From assembly GCF_003265705.1 (NCBI RefSeq), contig NW_020312785.1, positions 23,973,102 to 24,037,101 of the forward strand: a DNA stretch of 64,000 nucleotides, written 5' to 3'. A model generated the notes under the pieces. That model was not told where the DNA came from. It was given only the letters and a program-made list of their open reading frames with translations, and made no database searches. Origin of the DNA: Callorhinus ursinus. Lineage: Eukaryota; Chordata; Mammalia; Carnivora; Otariidae. Below are positions 23,141-35,323 of this stretch, one piece after another (the first letter of the stretch is position 1; every line of letters begins with the position of its first letter). Position numbers and translations under genes: made by a program.

Positions 23141-23781
23141 ACATTATTAGTCAATAGTTATATAGACGATACTCCCCACCTCCCCATTTATAGCCCTAAA
23201 TTTGCTTAAACAACTACTACTCTTTCACTCTCTGGGCATGTATTTGGGTAGGGCACTATCTGCTTGAGTGGAATTTATGTGAATTATAGCCGGGAGAAAT
23301 CAGCAATCCCCTGGCATAGTGACTGATTCAGAGTTGAATACAAGATCCATTTTAGACCAAGTGAAGCCTACAAGACTGGGACACTGGTTGGTGCTATCAG
23401 GGAAATACATGTAAGAATGGGGTATAGCTGCCATTTTACCAAGATGAAACGAGAGCTTCTTTGAGAAAATAGAAGGAAATTGGGCCCTTGTATCAATGTT
23501 GAATTCAATGTAGACCCCAGCCTGAAGCCAGACATAAGAATGATTTCCCAGGTATCTGGGAACTAATAAATTCACTTTTGGACGATGCTAATTTAGCTTT
23601 TGTTCTCTGTTACTTGACACTGAAAGAAGCCTAAGTAAAATAGTATCAAAAGTTAAAAAAAATTGGTAACATTTAACTTCCCCTAAGAAATAGTGAAAAT
23701 AACTTTGATTCTCTAAAGGAAAAAAATGGCAATGGAGAAAAATTATCAGGATCTCTGTGAGTCTTTCTAGGAGGGTTGAAT
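23141..23781. other. Unique non-coding DNA
   Basis: No gene or repeat recognised. The 91-codon minus frame at 23300-23575 has no family resemblance. Confidence 0.55.
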
Positions 23782-24008
23782 AAATAAATTAGTTTCTTTT
23801 TTTAAGATTTATTTATTTATTTATTTGACAAAGAGAGACACAGTGAGAGAGGGAACACAAGCAGGGGGAGTGGGAGATGGCGAAGCAGGTTTCCCGCCAA
23901 GCAGGGAGCCCGATGTGGGGCTCGATCCCAGAACCCTAGGATCATGACCTGAGCTGAAGGCGGATACTTAATGACTGAGCCACCCAGATGCCCCAAATAA
24001 ATTAGTTT
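23782..24008 (-). mobile_element. CAN-SINE with 14-bp target-site duplication
   Basis: The insert at 23796-23994 is flanked by exact AAATAAATTAGTTT repeats (23782-23795 and 23995-24008). The minus-strand head GGGGCATCTGGGTGGCTCAG and the body with CGAGCCCCACATCGGGCTCC are characteristic. Confidence 0.95.
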
Positions 24009-25479
24009 TGAGAAAATAATTTAATTTTAACTGATATAAAACTATTTTAGATAATTCCATTAGCTGCATATTAAAGAATACTCGATTCATAAAATATGTT
24101 AATCTGAAGTCATAAGAAATCAAGCAGTTATATTTCTCAAAATGACAAGAGCTCAATTTACAAAAACATATAAAGGTTTCAAGTACATTAATGTTAACTG
24201 CATTTGCATGGTGATATTCAGTAAGATTGAACTGGAGTCACTTTAAACTTTACACTATTGCATTACATTTAAATCTCATTTAAAGCAAATGAACTACCAG
24301 AAAAAAATTCAATTTTGCTGTAAGTATACAATCCTGAGCCAGAGGATGGGAGGTGGGGAAAACATTGAGTAAACAGCTAATTTAATCAGAAAAAGTAAGC
24401 TGTTTTTCTTACACAGTTGAAAAGGAAAAAATTCTCATTTTTGAAAATCATTAGTAAAAGAGCTTTTGCAGTCTCATAAAACAGTGCTGCTTATTATTTG
24501 TCAACCTCTTTTGAAGGAGGCCAGTCATGGGCAGACAATCTATAAATTCTTCTAAGAATTTGGACTGATGGGACTGGAGTAAGGTACACTGCCTCATTTG
24601 GATGATTCAGATTCTGTCCTCAAAAAATTTGGAGTTTTGACAAGGAGAAGCCAAGTCAGTCAGATGATATGGAATGCTTAGTTTTCAGGTTGAATCGAGT
24701 CCAGTCTGCTGTTAGACACATGAAAAGCCAATGGCACTTCTCTATTTTTTGATAAATCATATTTACTTGAGCTAGCTGAATTGTTCTGTGTTCCTTGCAA
24801 TTAAAAAAATCCATGACTTAGCCTTTCTAAAGAATCCACATAACTTCTTTTATATGAAGATTCATATATATTGAATTCTTGACCTTTAAAACTGAAAAAA
24901 AAATATTGACTTATTTTCATACTTAATTTTTAGTGTATAAATCATTAGAAATCAGATTAGATGTACATATAGCATTCAGAGGCTTGAATATACCTTGAGA
25001 CATCATCAACTAATTAGATAAGTCATCCACTATTCCCTTAATGATTCAAGAGAAAACAAATCTGACATATATATGTGTGTACACACACACATATTAGGGA
25101 CAAACAGTAAAAGAAATTCTCCAACAGAAAGCTTATCTGTACAAAATTAAACTGTCTTAATGTCACACAGTAGATAACTCATCTAAGATCTCCATGCTCA
25201 AATCAAGTAATCTTTTAAAAATTGGAATGTGGTTATGCACAATACTTAGAAGAGTTTTTCAAGCTTCTGATAACTGCCTGTGCTATCCCTCAGCCTTCTT
25301 TCTACTGTATATAACTTCAAATTGTGGGCATAGTTTAAGACTAAGTTACCTGTCCTCCCCATTCTTAAGTTTTATTTTGATTTCTTGCCTTGCTTGGCAC
25401 TGAAAGGCAGATTCCATCTTGCCCTCCTGCAATGCTTCCCTCCATCCCTTTCATTCTTGCAAAAATTACTGTGCCACAA
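24009..25479. other. Unique AT-rich non-coding DNA
   Basis: About 1.5 kb. A TG/CA inverted tract (ATATGTGTGT / ACACACACAT) lies at about 25070-25093. The frame at 25194-25403 has a hydrophobic look but no family match. No repeat recognised. Confidence 0.55.
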
Positions 25480-25985
25480 TGTATATACGGACACAACGGT
25501 GAACAAGCTGTGGGAACTGCTATCAAGAGCTTGTTTCACAGTCAGATAAACAAAAAGGTATATTCCATATGGTTGGATAAGTTTAAACATAAAAGCATCT
25601 GTGGCTCACTGGAAGAATACTTAAGTCAGGAGGGAGTATGAGAAGATTTTCTATAGAAGGAGGTGAATGCTCAGCTGGACTAAAACGAGGAAGACAGTAG
25701 GATAGTGGAGAGATGCCTCTATACAAGGGCCCAGAAGCAAAAGGAAACACATAAAGAAAGCAAGGCTTTGAAAGAAAGTTAATATTGTGGTGTGGGTGTG
25801 GGTGCAGTTGTAGAGGCGCTGTTGTTGGTTAGGGGTGAGGTCAGAGATATGAGAGATGACATGTGAGAGCCAAGCCAGAGCCAGCTCTGGAAGGACTTGG
25901 TGAACCTTGCAAAGAAGTTTCTGCTACGCTTAGAAGGCAAGGAGACATCACCAAAGGGTTTCAAGCAAAGGAGTCATAACAAAGT
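25480..25985 (-). repeat. Decayed L2 LINE, antisense
   Basis: Plus-strand words GGACACAACGGTGAACAAGC, GGGCCCAGAAGCAAAAGG, 'gctctggaaggacttggtgaac' and CAAAGGAGTCATAAC follow the reverse complement of the L2 3' region. Short frames at 25390-25641, 25779-25964 and 25897-26106 overlap it and are not genes. Confidence 0.6.
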
Positions 25986-26550
25986 CCACTCACTCTCTGA
26001 TTATGTAGGGAGGGATGGTTTCAAATTGCCACAGTCTCTTATAAATCACTCTTTTAAGGTACCCTATATCTATAGGTCTTCAATCCTTCCTGAGCAATGT
26101 AGTTGAAGAAGTACAATTTTCACAGACATAATCTCACTGAAGCAGTCACCTTTACATCAGAAAAGGAAGACTCAGGGGTTATATATAATACACAGCATAG
26201 AAACCACCAAGTCATGAAGGATAGAAATGAAAGTACAACCTTCTAATCCTAGATGAGAATTAATTAAATTAAGATGTTTTTTTCAAGGCTTGGTATCTGA
26301 AAAACAAAAATGAACTATCAATGATTTTTATTAGCTCAAAATACTGTATTAGATGATTTATGCACTATAACTGGAAAGGAATTATAGTTATATATGTAAC
26401 TGTTGGTTTGTAAAGATATAAGAAGATACAGGAGGCAGTGGGTCTAAATCAGGCATCTTAATTTTATTTTTATTTTTAGTTACTGTGATTTCACATAAAA
26501 GATTTTAAATACACTATCTCTGGAATTAAATTGTGCTTTCCTATTTATAG
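25986..26550. other. Unique non-coding DNA
   Basis: AT-rich, with no recognised repeat, gene or RNA. Confidence 0.6.
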
Positions 26551-26672
26551 AGTAAGCATATAACCAGGTGTTGTATGTAGCAATGAACCACTAAATTCTA
26601 CACCTGAAACTAATACTGCATTGTTAACTGGAATTTAAATAAAAAGTTGGAGAAAAAAAAGTAAGCATATAA
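26551..26672 (+). mobile_element. Extremely 5'-truncated LINE-1 (96 bp) with target-site duplication
   Basis: The insert 26564-26659 is only the last part of a carnivore L1 3' UTR (CACCTGAAACTAATACTGCA, GTTAACTGGAATTTAAATAA) plus an A-rich tail. It is flanked by exact 13-bp repeats AGTAAGCATATAA (26551-26563 and 26660-26672). No coding part remains. Confidence 0.9.
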
Positions 26673-27666
26673 TATCAACACAGAAAACAATGTATCAAGC
26701 TCTGTCTTACTGCAGAATTTTTATAAGAAAGAAACATTGAGTATCATGATTAATTATAGAAAATATAAGAAAAAGACATTTTGTTAAAGGAGGTAGCACT
26801 TCATTTTAACATTAATAATTAAAGCCCTTTTTGTTTTGTTATGCTTTGTGTAAAAGGAACGTGTTTTTGTTGCTGTTTCTGAAGAATATGAGAGGCGTTA
26901 ACAGTCAAGTGGTACTGTAGGGCCATATCGGTATTTTGTGTGGCTGTTAGTTTTCAGTGTTCTAGACTTGATTTTCAGACTTAAATAATACATTTGTAGC
27001 ATATGTGGTTTACTAGGTAGAATATAGTTATATTCTATATAATATAGTGAAAATCATTTTATATTTAAAAGAATTAGAATTTAAACCATATGTTCTATGA
27101 AGGGAACAACCAATCAAAACTTCCTTTTTTTCTGCTCAGAGTTGTAAGATGACCCAGCCCTCCTTCAGTGTATAGAAAGGTAACTATGAGCTTGACCAGC
27201 AGAGTGGGTAACTTGAGACATTTTCTCTGGGATTCTATTAAGAAGGAAAACATTGTTTCCTTTGTAAACACAATCCGGCTATTAGCAGCTCTCTGAAGGA
27301 GGAACGCCTGTGGGGCAGAGGTGCCAACTGAGGAAATGAGATGGAAAGACACTTTTGAAAAATAACTTTCCCAAAGGCCTTTTGAATTGCGTCAGAAAGC
27401 TCCAGAGCTATTCAGCTTGGTTCTGGATCAATATCAGCTGCTTCCTTTTCTTGCTTGACTAGTCAAAATCACAAAATGTTTCCCATCTCCTTCCTCTATG
27501 TCTCATTCATGTTTTCACTCATGCAAAAGTACCATCCTATGCATGTTTTAAGCAGATATCTGACAATACAGGCTAGAGTTAAGGAGCCATTTGGAAAATG
27601 CTTTTCTGCAAACCTGCAATAAACGGATTCATTCTTTTTGAGAATTATTATGAATATTTAAACTGT
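26673..27666. other. Unique non-coding DNA, including a moderately GC-richer block
   Basis: 27090-27480 lacks repeats and is less AT-rich than its surroundings. It contains forkhead-like TTTGTAAACACAA and CCAAT-like words, which are not diagnostic. The frame at 27095-27352 is probably chance. No gene is recognised. Confidence 0.5.
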
Positions 27667-27889
27667 CAAATATGAAAAATATCTTTTTTTAAGATTTTAT
27701 TTATTTGAGAGAGAGAGCAAGAGAGAGAGAAAACACGAGCAGGGGGAGGGCAGAGGGAGAAGCAGACTCCCCGATAAGTGGAGAGCCCAATGCGGGACTT
27801 AATCCCAGGACTCTGGGATCATGACCTGAGCCAAAGGCTGATCTTAACCCACTGAGCCACCCAGGTGCCTCAAATATGAAAAATATCTT
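27667..27889 (-). mobile_element. CAN-SINE with 19-bp target-site duplication
   Basis: The insert 27686-27870 is flanked by exact CAAATATGAAAAATATCTT repeats (27667-27685 and 27871-27889). The minus-strand head reads GAGGCACCTGGGTGGCTCAG. A small internal deletion lies near the A-box side. Confidence 0.96.
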
Positions 27890-28404
27890 AAAATGTGGTG
27901 CAGAGAATGATGGCAGTTGCAGGTACAGGAGGTTTTCGGAAATATTGTGTGTATATCATAATATGCAGAAAAATATAAACCTAGTAATATTATCTATAAG
28001 AGAGTACTAGCAAATTGATTAAAGCTGAATGCTATGAGTGTTAGTAAATATTACCCAGGGGATCCAAATGGTTTCTAATTAAATTTGAATTATATGTAAA
28101 AATTAATACTTAAAACATCCCATATCTCTAAAAAGTCATGCTTAAAGAAGACATTGTCCATAGGTGTTCAAAGTCATTTACAGAGGAATCATGGTGGTGG
28201 GTTTATTCCTCATGGGGTTTAGGGAGACATTTGTCTTTACCTGGTAAGGATGATCTTGAAACTCACCATGTTTACGTTTGTAACTGGACTACTCTGTGCT
28301 TCACTTCATGCTCAGCGGCCACAGGTAGCTTAGCCTTCATTTTGGGTTTCTCCACCTCCCACATCCTCCTTTCTTTAAGTAACCTAAACCTGCCTCCAAG
28401 TTCC
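27890..28404. other. Unique non-coding DNA
   Basis: The 135-codon plus frame at 28138-28545 is partly a translation of the TG repeat below. Its first half has no family signature, so I do not call a gene. Confidence 0.55.
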
Positions 28405-28475
28405 TGTGTGTGTGTGTGTGTGTGCACACAAGTGTGTGTGTGCGTGTATGTGTGCACGAATGTGTGTGTGTTCAC
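28405..28475. repeat. Interrupted (TG)n microsatellite
   Basis: TG units are broken by CACACA, CG and GCACGA interruptions. Cysteine/valine-rich frames on both strands arise from it. Confidence 0.9.
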
Positions 28476-29090
28476 ATCCCTGTTATATCTAAGCCATTTT
28501 ACTGTGATTCACTTCAAATTCATTTGGGAAGAAAGTGGGATATAAAAACAAATAAACCAGTCTACACAAATAGAAGTTTCACAATACCTGTTTGCAGCAT
28601 TTCAAAGACCAGGTTCAAGTGTACTTCAGTGCTTCTGTAAGTCTTTAATATTAAACTTTGTGCACGTGTGTTACAAAATTCAGTGCTGAAAAAAAGGAGG
28701 CTGCAGAAGTACTATGACCAACATGTTTTATTCCAGTAAAACTAAATAGGCCTAGTTTAAACAGGTTTATCACATTCAGTTTTCCCTAGTAAATCTAAGC
28801 CTATCTCGAAATTCACAACTAGCCTATCCTATGTGTGCCAAGTTAAGACATAACAAATTTGAACTCACTTTTATGTTAGAAAATAAAGTTTTAAACTTGC
28901 AACCCATAAAAATCCAAATGTAAAGTTTGGCTGGTTTCCTACCTGTGCTCTTGTGTAACTGAACCAGAACTAATTAGCTCACCTTATACCTGCCTTGCAG
29001 AGTATTATTTTTGCTTTTATATTTTATTTTATTTTACAAATACATTGGAAAGAAATATACATATAGAAATGTATATGTGTATATATGGAT
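28476..29090. other. Unique non-coding DNA
   Basis: AT-rich sequence with no recognised repeat or gene. Confidence 0.6.
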
Positions 29091-29133
29091 ATATTATATT
29101 ATATTATATTATATTATATTATATTATATTATA
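29091..29133. repeat. (ATATT)n pentanucleotide microsatellite
   Basis: About eight uninterrupted ATATT units within a longer TA-rich tract beginning near 29070. Confidence 0.93.
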
Positions 29134-29164
29134 CCATAGTGTGTCTTCATCAGTTCCACAATTT

Positions 29165-29395
29165 TTTTCTGTGGTTTCTTTCTTTTTTTAAGATTTTATT
29201 TATTTATTTGTCATAGAGAGAGACAGAGAATGAGGAGAGCACAAGCAGGGAGAGGGGCAGAGGGAGAAGCAGGCTCCCCGCTGAACAAGGAGCCCGGTGT
29301 AGGGCTAGATCCCAGGACCCTGAGATCATGACCTGAGCCGAAGGCAGACGATTAACTGACTGAGCCACCTAGGCATCCCTTTTCTGTGGTTTCTT
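29165..29395 (-). mobile_element. CAN-SINE with 16-bp target-site duplication
   Basis: The insert 29181-29379 is flanked by TTTTCTGTGGTTTCTT (29165-29180 and 29380-29395). The minus-strand head is GGGATGCCTAGGTGGCTCAG. The body carries the GCAGGGAGAGGGGCAGAGGG complement. Confidence 0.95.
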
Positions 29396-29424
29396 AGGGA
29401 TGTTTTTCCCCCTCAACTTTTCCA

Positions 29425-29690
29425 ACTAATAATAGTAAGAGCTACCACTTATTCAGGGCTTATTATGTGTTAGGAACTGTGCTAAACAGTTTTTTCATAT
29501 GTCATATTTTCAATAACATGAAAAAATTGTGAAGTTGACATTAAATTCACTTTGGATGAATACCCTAAAGTTTGGAATGCTTTCAGAACGTCCCCAAGAT
29601 CACACAATTCTGTGGGAGAACATGGATCCAGCTCCTGATGATGAACTCATTCTGGGTCTACCTCTGAGTACAGAGTTGGGGCACTTTTCT
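29425..29690 (+). repeat. MIR SINE
   Basis: AAGAGCTACCACTTATTCAG, GGGCTTATTATGTGTTAGGA, ACTGTGCTAAACAG and, further on, CCCCAAGATCACACAATTC follow MIR sense order. A central insertion or expansion separates the two halves. The frame at 29529-29714 crosses it. Confidence 0.65.
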
Positions 29691-30240
29691 TACTTGAGGT
29701 CTGGCTACCAATAGTTCTCATCTTGTTAAATCCTGAAAAAATAATGATTCCTTGAAGACATATGTTAAAGCTAAATTCAGCATCAAACCAGATTATATCA
29801 TGACAGATCAGTGTACAAACTCATGAATTATTTTATTTGAACTTAAAATTGTATCTGAGTTGTAAAGTATAAAGATTTAGCACATCTATTTTTTAGGCTA
29901 AACTTTCAATGGGTTTAGTGTCAAATTCATGATTCAGTTGTCAAAATTAAGTATTTCCTCTTCTATTGTCTTATCCCTAATGACATTTTTTTGCTGTTTA
30001 TGTTTAATTTTGTATCTATTTCTAACCATTTTGAAGGTAGAAATATGATATAAGTCCTAAATAAGTCAAATGATATTAAAATAGGTCAGTAAATTGGCTC
30101 CAAAGCTTTACATTTTTCTGATGCCTTAAGAAACTGAGGGAATTCATTTTTCTGTGAGAAATCAGTCTCTCTCTCTTAATCTTTCTAGATGGCAATTTCT
30201 GTAGCGTCTTAGCACTCCTCCGTTGCAACTCCTCTCCTTT
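29691..30240. other. Unique non-coding DNA
   Basis: No repeat or gene recognised. Confidence 0.55.
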
Positions 30241-30305
30241 CCTGAGTGTGAAATCTTTTTCTTTTCTTTCTTTCTTTCTTTCGTTTTTTCTTTCTTCTTT
30301 CTTTC

Positions 30306-30369
<64 letters not shown>

Positions 30370-30528
30370 TTTTTCTTTTTTCTTTCTTTTGAGGTGGCGG
30401 GGAGGGAAAGAGGGAGAGGGAAGGAGAATGCTAAACACAACCCTGAGATCATGAATCATGACCTGAGCCAAAATTAAGAGTTGGATGCTTAACTGACTGA
30501 GCTACCCAGGCATCCCTGAGTGTGAAAT
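30241..30528 (-). mobile_element. CAN-SINE with expanded CTTT tail and 14-bp target-site duplication
   Basis: Exact repeats CCTGAGTGTGAAAT lie at 30241-30254 and 30515-30528. Between them is a minus-strand SINE whose A-tail has become an approximately 130-bp CTTT microsatellite (30259-30390). The SINE body (30391-30514) is short and diverged. The Lys/Glu/Arg- and Phe/Ser/Leu-rich frames on both strands are translations of the microsatellite. Confidence 0.92.
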
Positions 30529-30814
30529 ATTTCTAAATTTTTTTTTGTCCAGTAAAGCTTAATAAGAAAAAAAAATAGCAAACCTTCATTTATTATATGG
30601 TGACAGGGATCAATCGAGTTGCTGGATGTGTTTCAGGTAACACCATGGCAATGGTCATTGCTGTGGCTGGGTTCTAGGTTCAGGTATTTTCAATTCACCA
30701 ACATGTGTGCAATAACAGTAATAAAGAAAATAAATAAATAAAAGGCAAGTATAGGAGTAAGAATTCCCAATCTGGGAAAACTCCTTTTCACTTCTCAATA
30801 GCCAAGTGTTAGGC
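30529..30814. other. Unique non-coding DNA
   Basis: No repeat or gene recognised. Confidence 0.55.
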
Positions 30815-31046
30815 CCTATAACATAATGGTAAAAATGTGGAATGTGGATTCGCTTGGGTTGGACTCTCCTCCTTCACTGTGTGACTTTGATCAAGTTCCT
30901 TAACCTCCTGATGTTAATCTGGACAATGGGAAAAGTGAAATGACTGACCCTATCAAATTGGAGGGAGAATCCAATGTGCTAATGCATATATTCAGTACAC
31001 TGCCTGACATACAGTAAGTGCTCAATAAATGTTAACTTTGGGAAAA
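30815..31046 (+). repeat. MIR SINE
   Basis: AATGTGGATTCGCTTGGGTT, CACTGTGTGACTTTGATCAA, GTTCCTTAACCTCCTGATG, ACACTGCCTGACATACAGTA and AGTGCTCAATAAATGTTAAC follow the full MIR order. One of the better preserved copies. Confidence 0.8.
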
Positions 31047-34000
31047 GAAAAAAAATGAAGGGGGTGGTTTATATATGCTAGGATGCACTAAGGTCCAATC
31101 CTAGTGCTTTTATTTTGATTGCAGTTTCTGTTAGTAGTGGCTATATAATTATTTTTGCGGTTTTGTAGAATAGTATTTACTTTTGAGATTAATAGTCTCT
31201 TCCCTCCCATAATTGCCCTGAACCCCTGCCTCTACAATAAAAGTCATGTGGTTTATGCATGCTGTATAAATTTCCTGTTCCTCCAACGTAGCAATTTTTG
31301 AACTGCTATGCCTCAAATCCCATATCTTAGAAAGTGATGATAGTATCTGTAAAAAGCCTTGTCAAATAAATACACATTTCCTCTCCTAAAATGCATGTGT
31401 ATCTTCCTTCCTGCAGGCCTACGCAGGTGACAACCTGTAAGTGCATCACTGGATGCTAATGAATCAGGGCAAAACCACAGGATCCATGAACAATCATGAG
31501 GCCTGGTTGGCAAAAGGGTATATGAGCTCTGCAGGTCATGTGCTCTCATGCCTAGAACAGCAGTAAGTCTCCATATTAAATCAATTCTCTTTCATTATGT
31601 GTAGAAACAGATCATGTGCAAACAGTTTCCTTTTTGCTGATTCTCATTTCCTACCTGTAAGGGAATATAGATCTGGAACATCCTTTTCAAGCCTATACTG
31701 CTCATTTGCTAAGGACACACCCCATATGAAAGCAGACATCATAAAAGAATTGGGGAAAGCACTTTGTAATACATCTTTCCTCTCTGCCCCACCCCCAACA
31801 AACAATTTATATGTAAATACAGAGCTAAGGCAGACACTAACTTGCCTAAATTAAATGACAGACAGTCTCTGAGGACCAGTGAACATTCTCCAGGACACCA
31901 AAGATGATGGTCTTTTCCCTCAATTGCCTGACAGGACAAAGGACTGTTTGCATAATAGACATAAAGTCTCAGTCCAGCCATTTACATACAGAGAAATTAA
32001 AGTCTGATTGGAGAGCGTGTGTGCATGATCACTGTATGTACAGAAGACTTTCGTTCTTCCTTCCTGTTTTGGCACCACTTATTAAAGTATCTCCCCCTCG
32101 GACAGCTCAATTTGCATTAATTCCATAACTTAACTGTCGTATATGGCATACATTAAAAATTTTTATATCTTTATTTATGCCATATAGCCACATATAAGAA
32201 CATTATGTTGAAGAAATGAAATCCTCGTGGTTTTTAAGAGAAAAAGTGCTATTTTGGATGTTAAAGGAAAAATAAAACCCGTACTATATATCATTAGAAA
32301 TTCAGAGAAAAGTATTTTGTGCCAACACATATCCTTAGAATATAATTAATAATTTAATTTTTTGCTGATGTTCTCCTTCCCTATTTCTTATCAAGCAGAG
32401 AGCATCACAAGTCCTCTGTTAGGAGTTTGTTAATTTTATGTTTTTTTTTATTAATGAAATAAGCATTGATAATGAAAGACCATAATATGAACTCTTTTTT
32501 AAGATTTCATCAAATAGATTTTTAAGGCAACTTGTATTTTAAAGCCTTAGACAACTTATTCTAGAAAGCTAATTAGAAAGCTAATTACCAGAATGGAAAT
32601 GATTCATAATCTGTCTGGGGGCAATTCAGGTCACAGATACGCTTCAAGGCCAGAAACAGGGACATCTTTCAGCTTTTTAAAAAAATTTTAATTCTATGCT
32701 TAATATTCACTTATAGTAATATGAATTATACATACATGATTTATTCTGGATTTCCATAAAAATTCTAGGTGGCTTTTCATGTGTTTTGTTTAAAGAAGTG
32801 ATATTGAACGTCGAAAGTGAAATTAAACACATCATCCTAACCGAGGACCATTGGTTCAAATGGTGAGGAATGTTACATAGAATTTTTCAAACTTATTTGA
32901 CCAAATAATCCCCCCAATCAATTATCTCCAAAGAGTAATAGAATTTATAGAATTCATTAATATAATTTATAGAATTCATTAATATATACACATCATAAAT
33001 GGGAACTTTGCATTCATTTTACCAAGTGATATCACTTTTTTAAAAAAACTCACTAAGGCTCTCTTTTCATGAAGTAACTGCGTTCAAAATACTTATTCAC
33101 TAATTTAATATTAAGAGTTAGTAAGAAAAAAAACATTTAAAAGCAACTCCCTGTTATATTCAGCTGGAATAAGATGAAAAATATGGGGACATCTTAGGAT
33201 TTTAAGCAACCATATTTCCCTTTTTGAAAGAGGGCCACTGTTAGAAACCCACCTTAGAGATGAAAAAGATAGTGGAAAGAAAATTTCAAAGGGAGCCGTA
33301 TGTAATAGTCTCACCCAGTATTTTTTTTTTGAGAAATCATTAAAATAAGTCAATGCTAACCACATTAACGAGTAATAATCACAAATTTTAGCTAATAAAT
33401 TATTAATGTAATGTAGACCATTTGTCAGCAGAAAACACTTTATCCAATCTTCTCATTCTCTTCATTACCACTCTGAATAGTCTGATTAACTGTCAGTTAC
33501 ATACATAATTCTTGTTACAGTTTGTTTATTGCTTTTTAGCAACCCAGTAATCCTAGTGGATGAAAATATTTTTCATTTGTCACAGTGACACGTGCTATGA
33601 AGTGAAAATATGAACAGCTGCAAGATCCCCTAAGCTTATACAAGATAAAATATATTTTTTAAAGATTCCACCTGATTTTTTTAAACTTTCTATTTAACTA
33701 AAATTAACTACAGGATTAGACTTTGGTTTCAGATATGCTTTATTGTAAGAGGACCTACAATTTCAGAAAAAAATTCAGCAAAGTCTTTGTCATACCTCAA
33801 ACTTGACATTTTAACAAATTCCTTCTAAGGAACTTATCCTCTGACACATTCTTAGATTAGCTTTGCCTAACTCATGGTTCTTAAAGAGTTCTTCATTATT
33901 CTTTGTTTAGCCCAGCACAGGCCCTATTTTCATCAGCTTCCTCTGGACTGCCGTCTTGGGTGGTAGATTACATTACTTTACCCTTAGAATGCTTCTGCAT

Positions 34001-35168
34001 TTGTACATTCTTGCTTGAGCCATGGATCATCATTATAGAAGTAGCCACATGGATAAAACATCAGTATATAAAGTCTATTTAAAAAGAGAGGGTTTGGAGG
34101 GGGGAAGGGAGCAGGAGATCTTGTTTTCATTTGTGCTGAGAAATTTAGAGTTTAAAATAAATGTTTCTAAAATCAATCAATCTACTATTTTCGGTTTTGT
34201 GTAGTTATATATTTAAAGAAAAGCTATTTGCATAAATATTTTATTAAGTAATCATAGTGGGATTTCAAATAAAATCAACTCTAATTAATGGTAAACAATT
34301 TATGGTTCTGTTGGTAGCAAGGTATGCCTTGGCAATTAATAAAAACTCATTTAAAATCTGAACTAGAAAAATTCTTATTATACAGAAGTTAGAGTTACAA
34401 ACTTCCCTGGAGATGGGAAATAGCAGGAAACCTCCTTTTTTGTAAGATTATATAAACAAAAGAAAGTAGTACAAGCAGAGAAGAATGCTCATTAGATACT
34501 GAAATCTTCTAAAATTTAAGTTTCATTCTGTGAATTTTTCCCAAATGGCTATAAACTGGCATTCAGTATCTTGCATATGGTTCCCAAATATGTTTATTTG
34601 TTCTGCATGATGAGCGATACAATCCAGTATTTACAAATTGGGAACTTTTAAATATAAATCTTATTTACTATTGTCCTTTGAGAAATCTGAAGTTCTGTCA
34701 ACAATGGGCTGGAATTCCCATCTGGAAAGAATTGGCTTTAGGAAGCATATGCTCCCTAAAACATCCCACCACTTATGTTCTTACATCCAGAACAACATGT
34801 ACAGTACCTGCCTGGATCTTGTAGGTATCTATGTTTGAAAGTCTTTACTCTTTATGCCAACCATAATAAGTAAATTCTCTAGGATAGAGTCCAAAATGTA
34901 TCTTTCCTATACTGAATACTATTTTATTACAAAGAGAGACATGATAAATTTATAGCATATGATTAAATGTTCTAACATTACCATGTTCTAACATGATTGC
35001 AAATAAATTGTTTACAAGAGTATTCCAAAAAATCAGGATAAAACTAACTACACTATATTAGCTGTTAAGTGTTATAATGAATGGGTTTTCTAAACAATAA
35101 TCTTTATATTTTCAGAATGTAACAGACAAGGGACTCCATCTTGAAGTGGTATTGTCGTGATTTTAACA
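31047..35168. other. Long unique AT-rich stretch with small tandem duplications
   Basis: About 4.1 kb with no recognised interspersed repeat or gene. Two perfect short tandem duplications are visible: a 12-mer AGAAAGCTAATT at 32563-32586 and a 22-mer at 32942-32985. The frames at 31313-31549, 31597-31854, 31739-31981, 31904-32128, 33111-33365 and 34638-34838 show no family signature. Confidence 0.55.
32942..32985. repeat. Perfect 22-bp tandem duplication
   Basis: Two exact head-to-tail copies (32942-32963, 32964-32985) of a 22-mer that begins AATTTATAG, contains an EcoRI-like GAATTC and ends TTAATAT. Identity suggests a recent slippage event. Confidence 0.92.
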
Positions 35169-35323
35169 GAATATTACTGAGGGGCACCTGGCTGGCTCAG
35201 TCAGTAGAGCATGTGACTCAGTCTCAGGGCTGTGAGTTCAAGCCCCATGTTGGCATGAAGCCTAAAATTAAATTAAATTAAAATTTTTTAAAAAATTAAA
35301 AATGAATGAATAAATGAATATTC
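35169..35323 (+). mobile_element. Old CAN-SINE variant
   Basis: The head GGGGCACCTGGCTGGCTCAG (35181) is followed by GTCAGTAGAGCATGTGACTC-type sequence, GGGCTGTGAGTTCAAGCCCC and a short AAATT-rich tail. This is the older, shorter CAN-SINE form without the long CT body. Short GAATATT words on both sides (35169-35175, 35317-35323) may be a target duplication. Confidence 0.82.

Noticed and set aside
28040..28110. AT-rich stretches as replication or matrix-attachment sites
   Set aside because: Base composition alone is not evidence, and similar AT-rich stretches occur throughout the window.
28138..28545. 135-codon plus-strand frame
   Set aside because: Its second half is a Cys/Val repeat from the TG microsatellite, and the first half has no family resemblance, conserved motif or splice context.
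30076..30477. Long Lys/Glu/Arg-rich and Phe/Ser/Leu-rich frames
   Set aside because: They are translations of the CTTT tail of a SINE in several frames and both strands. The same applies to 44135-44542 and 48556-48910.
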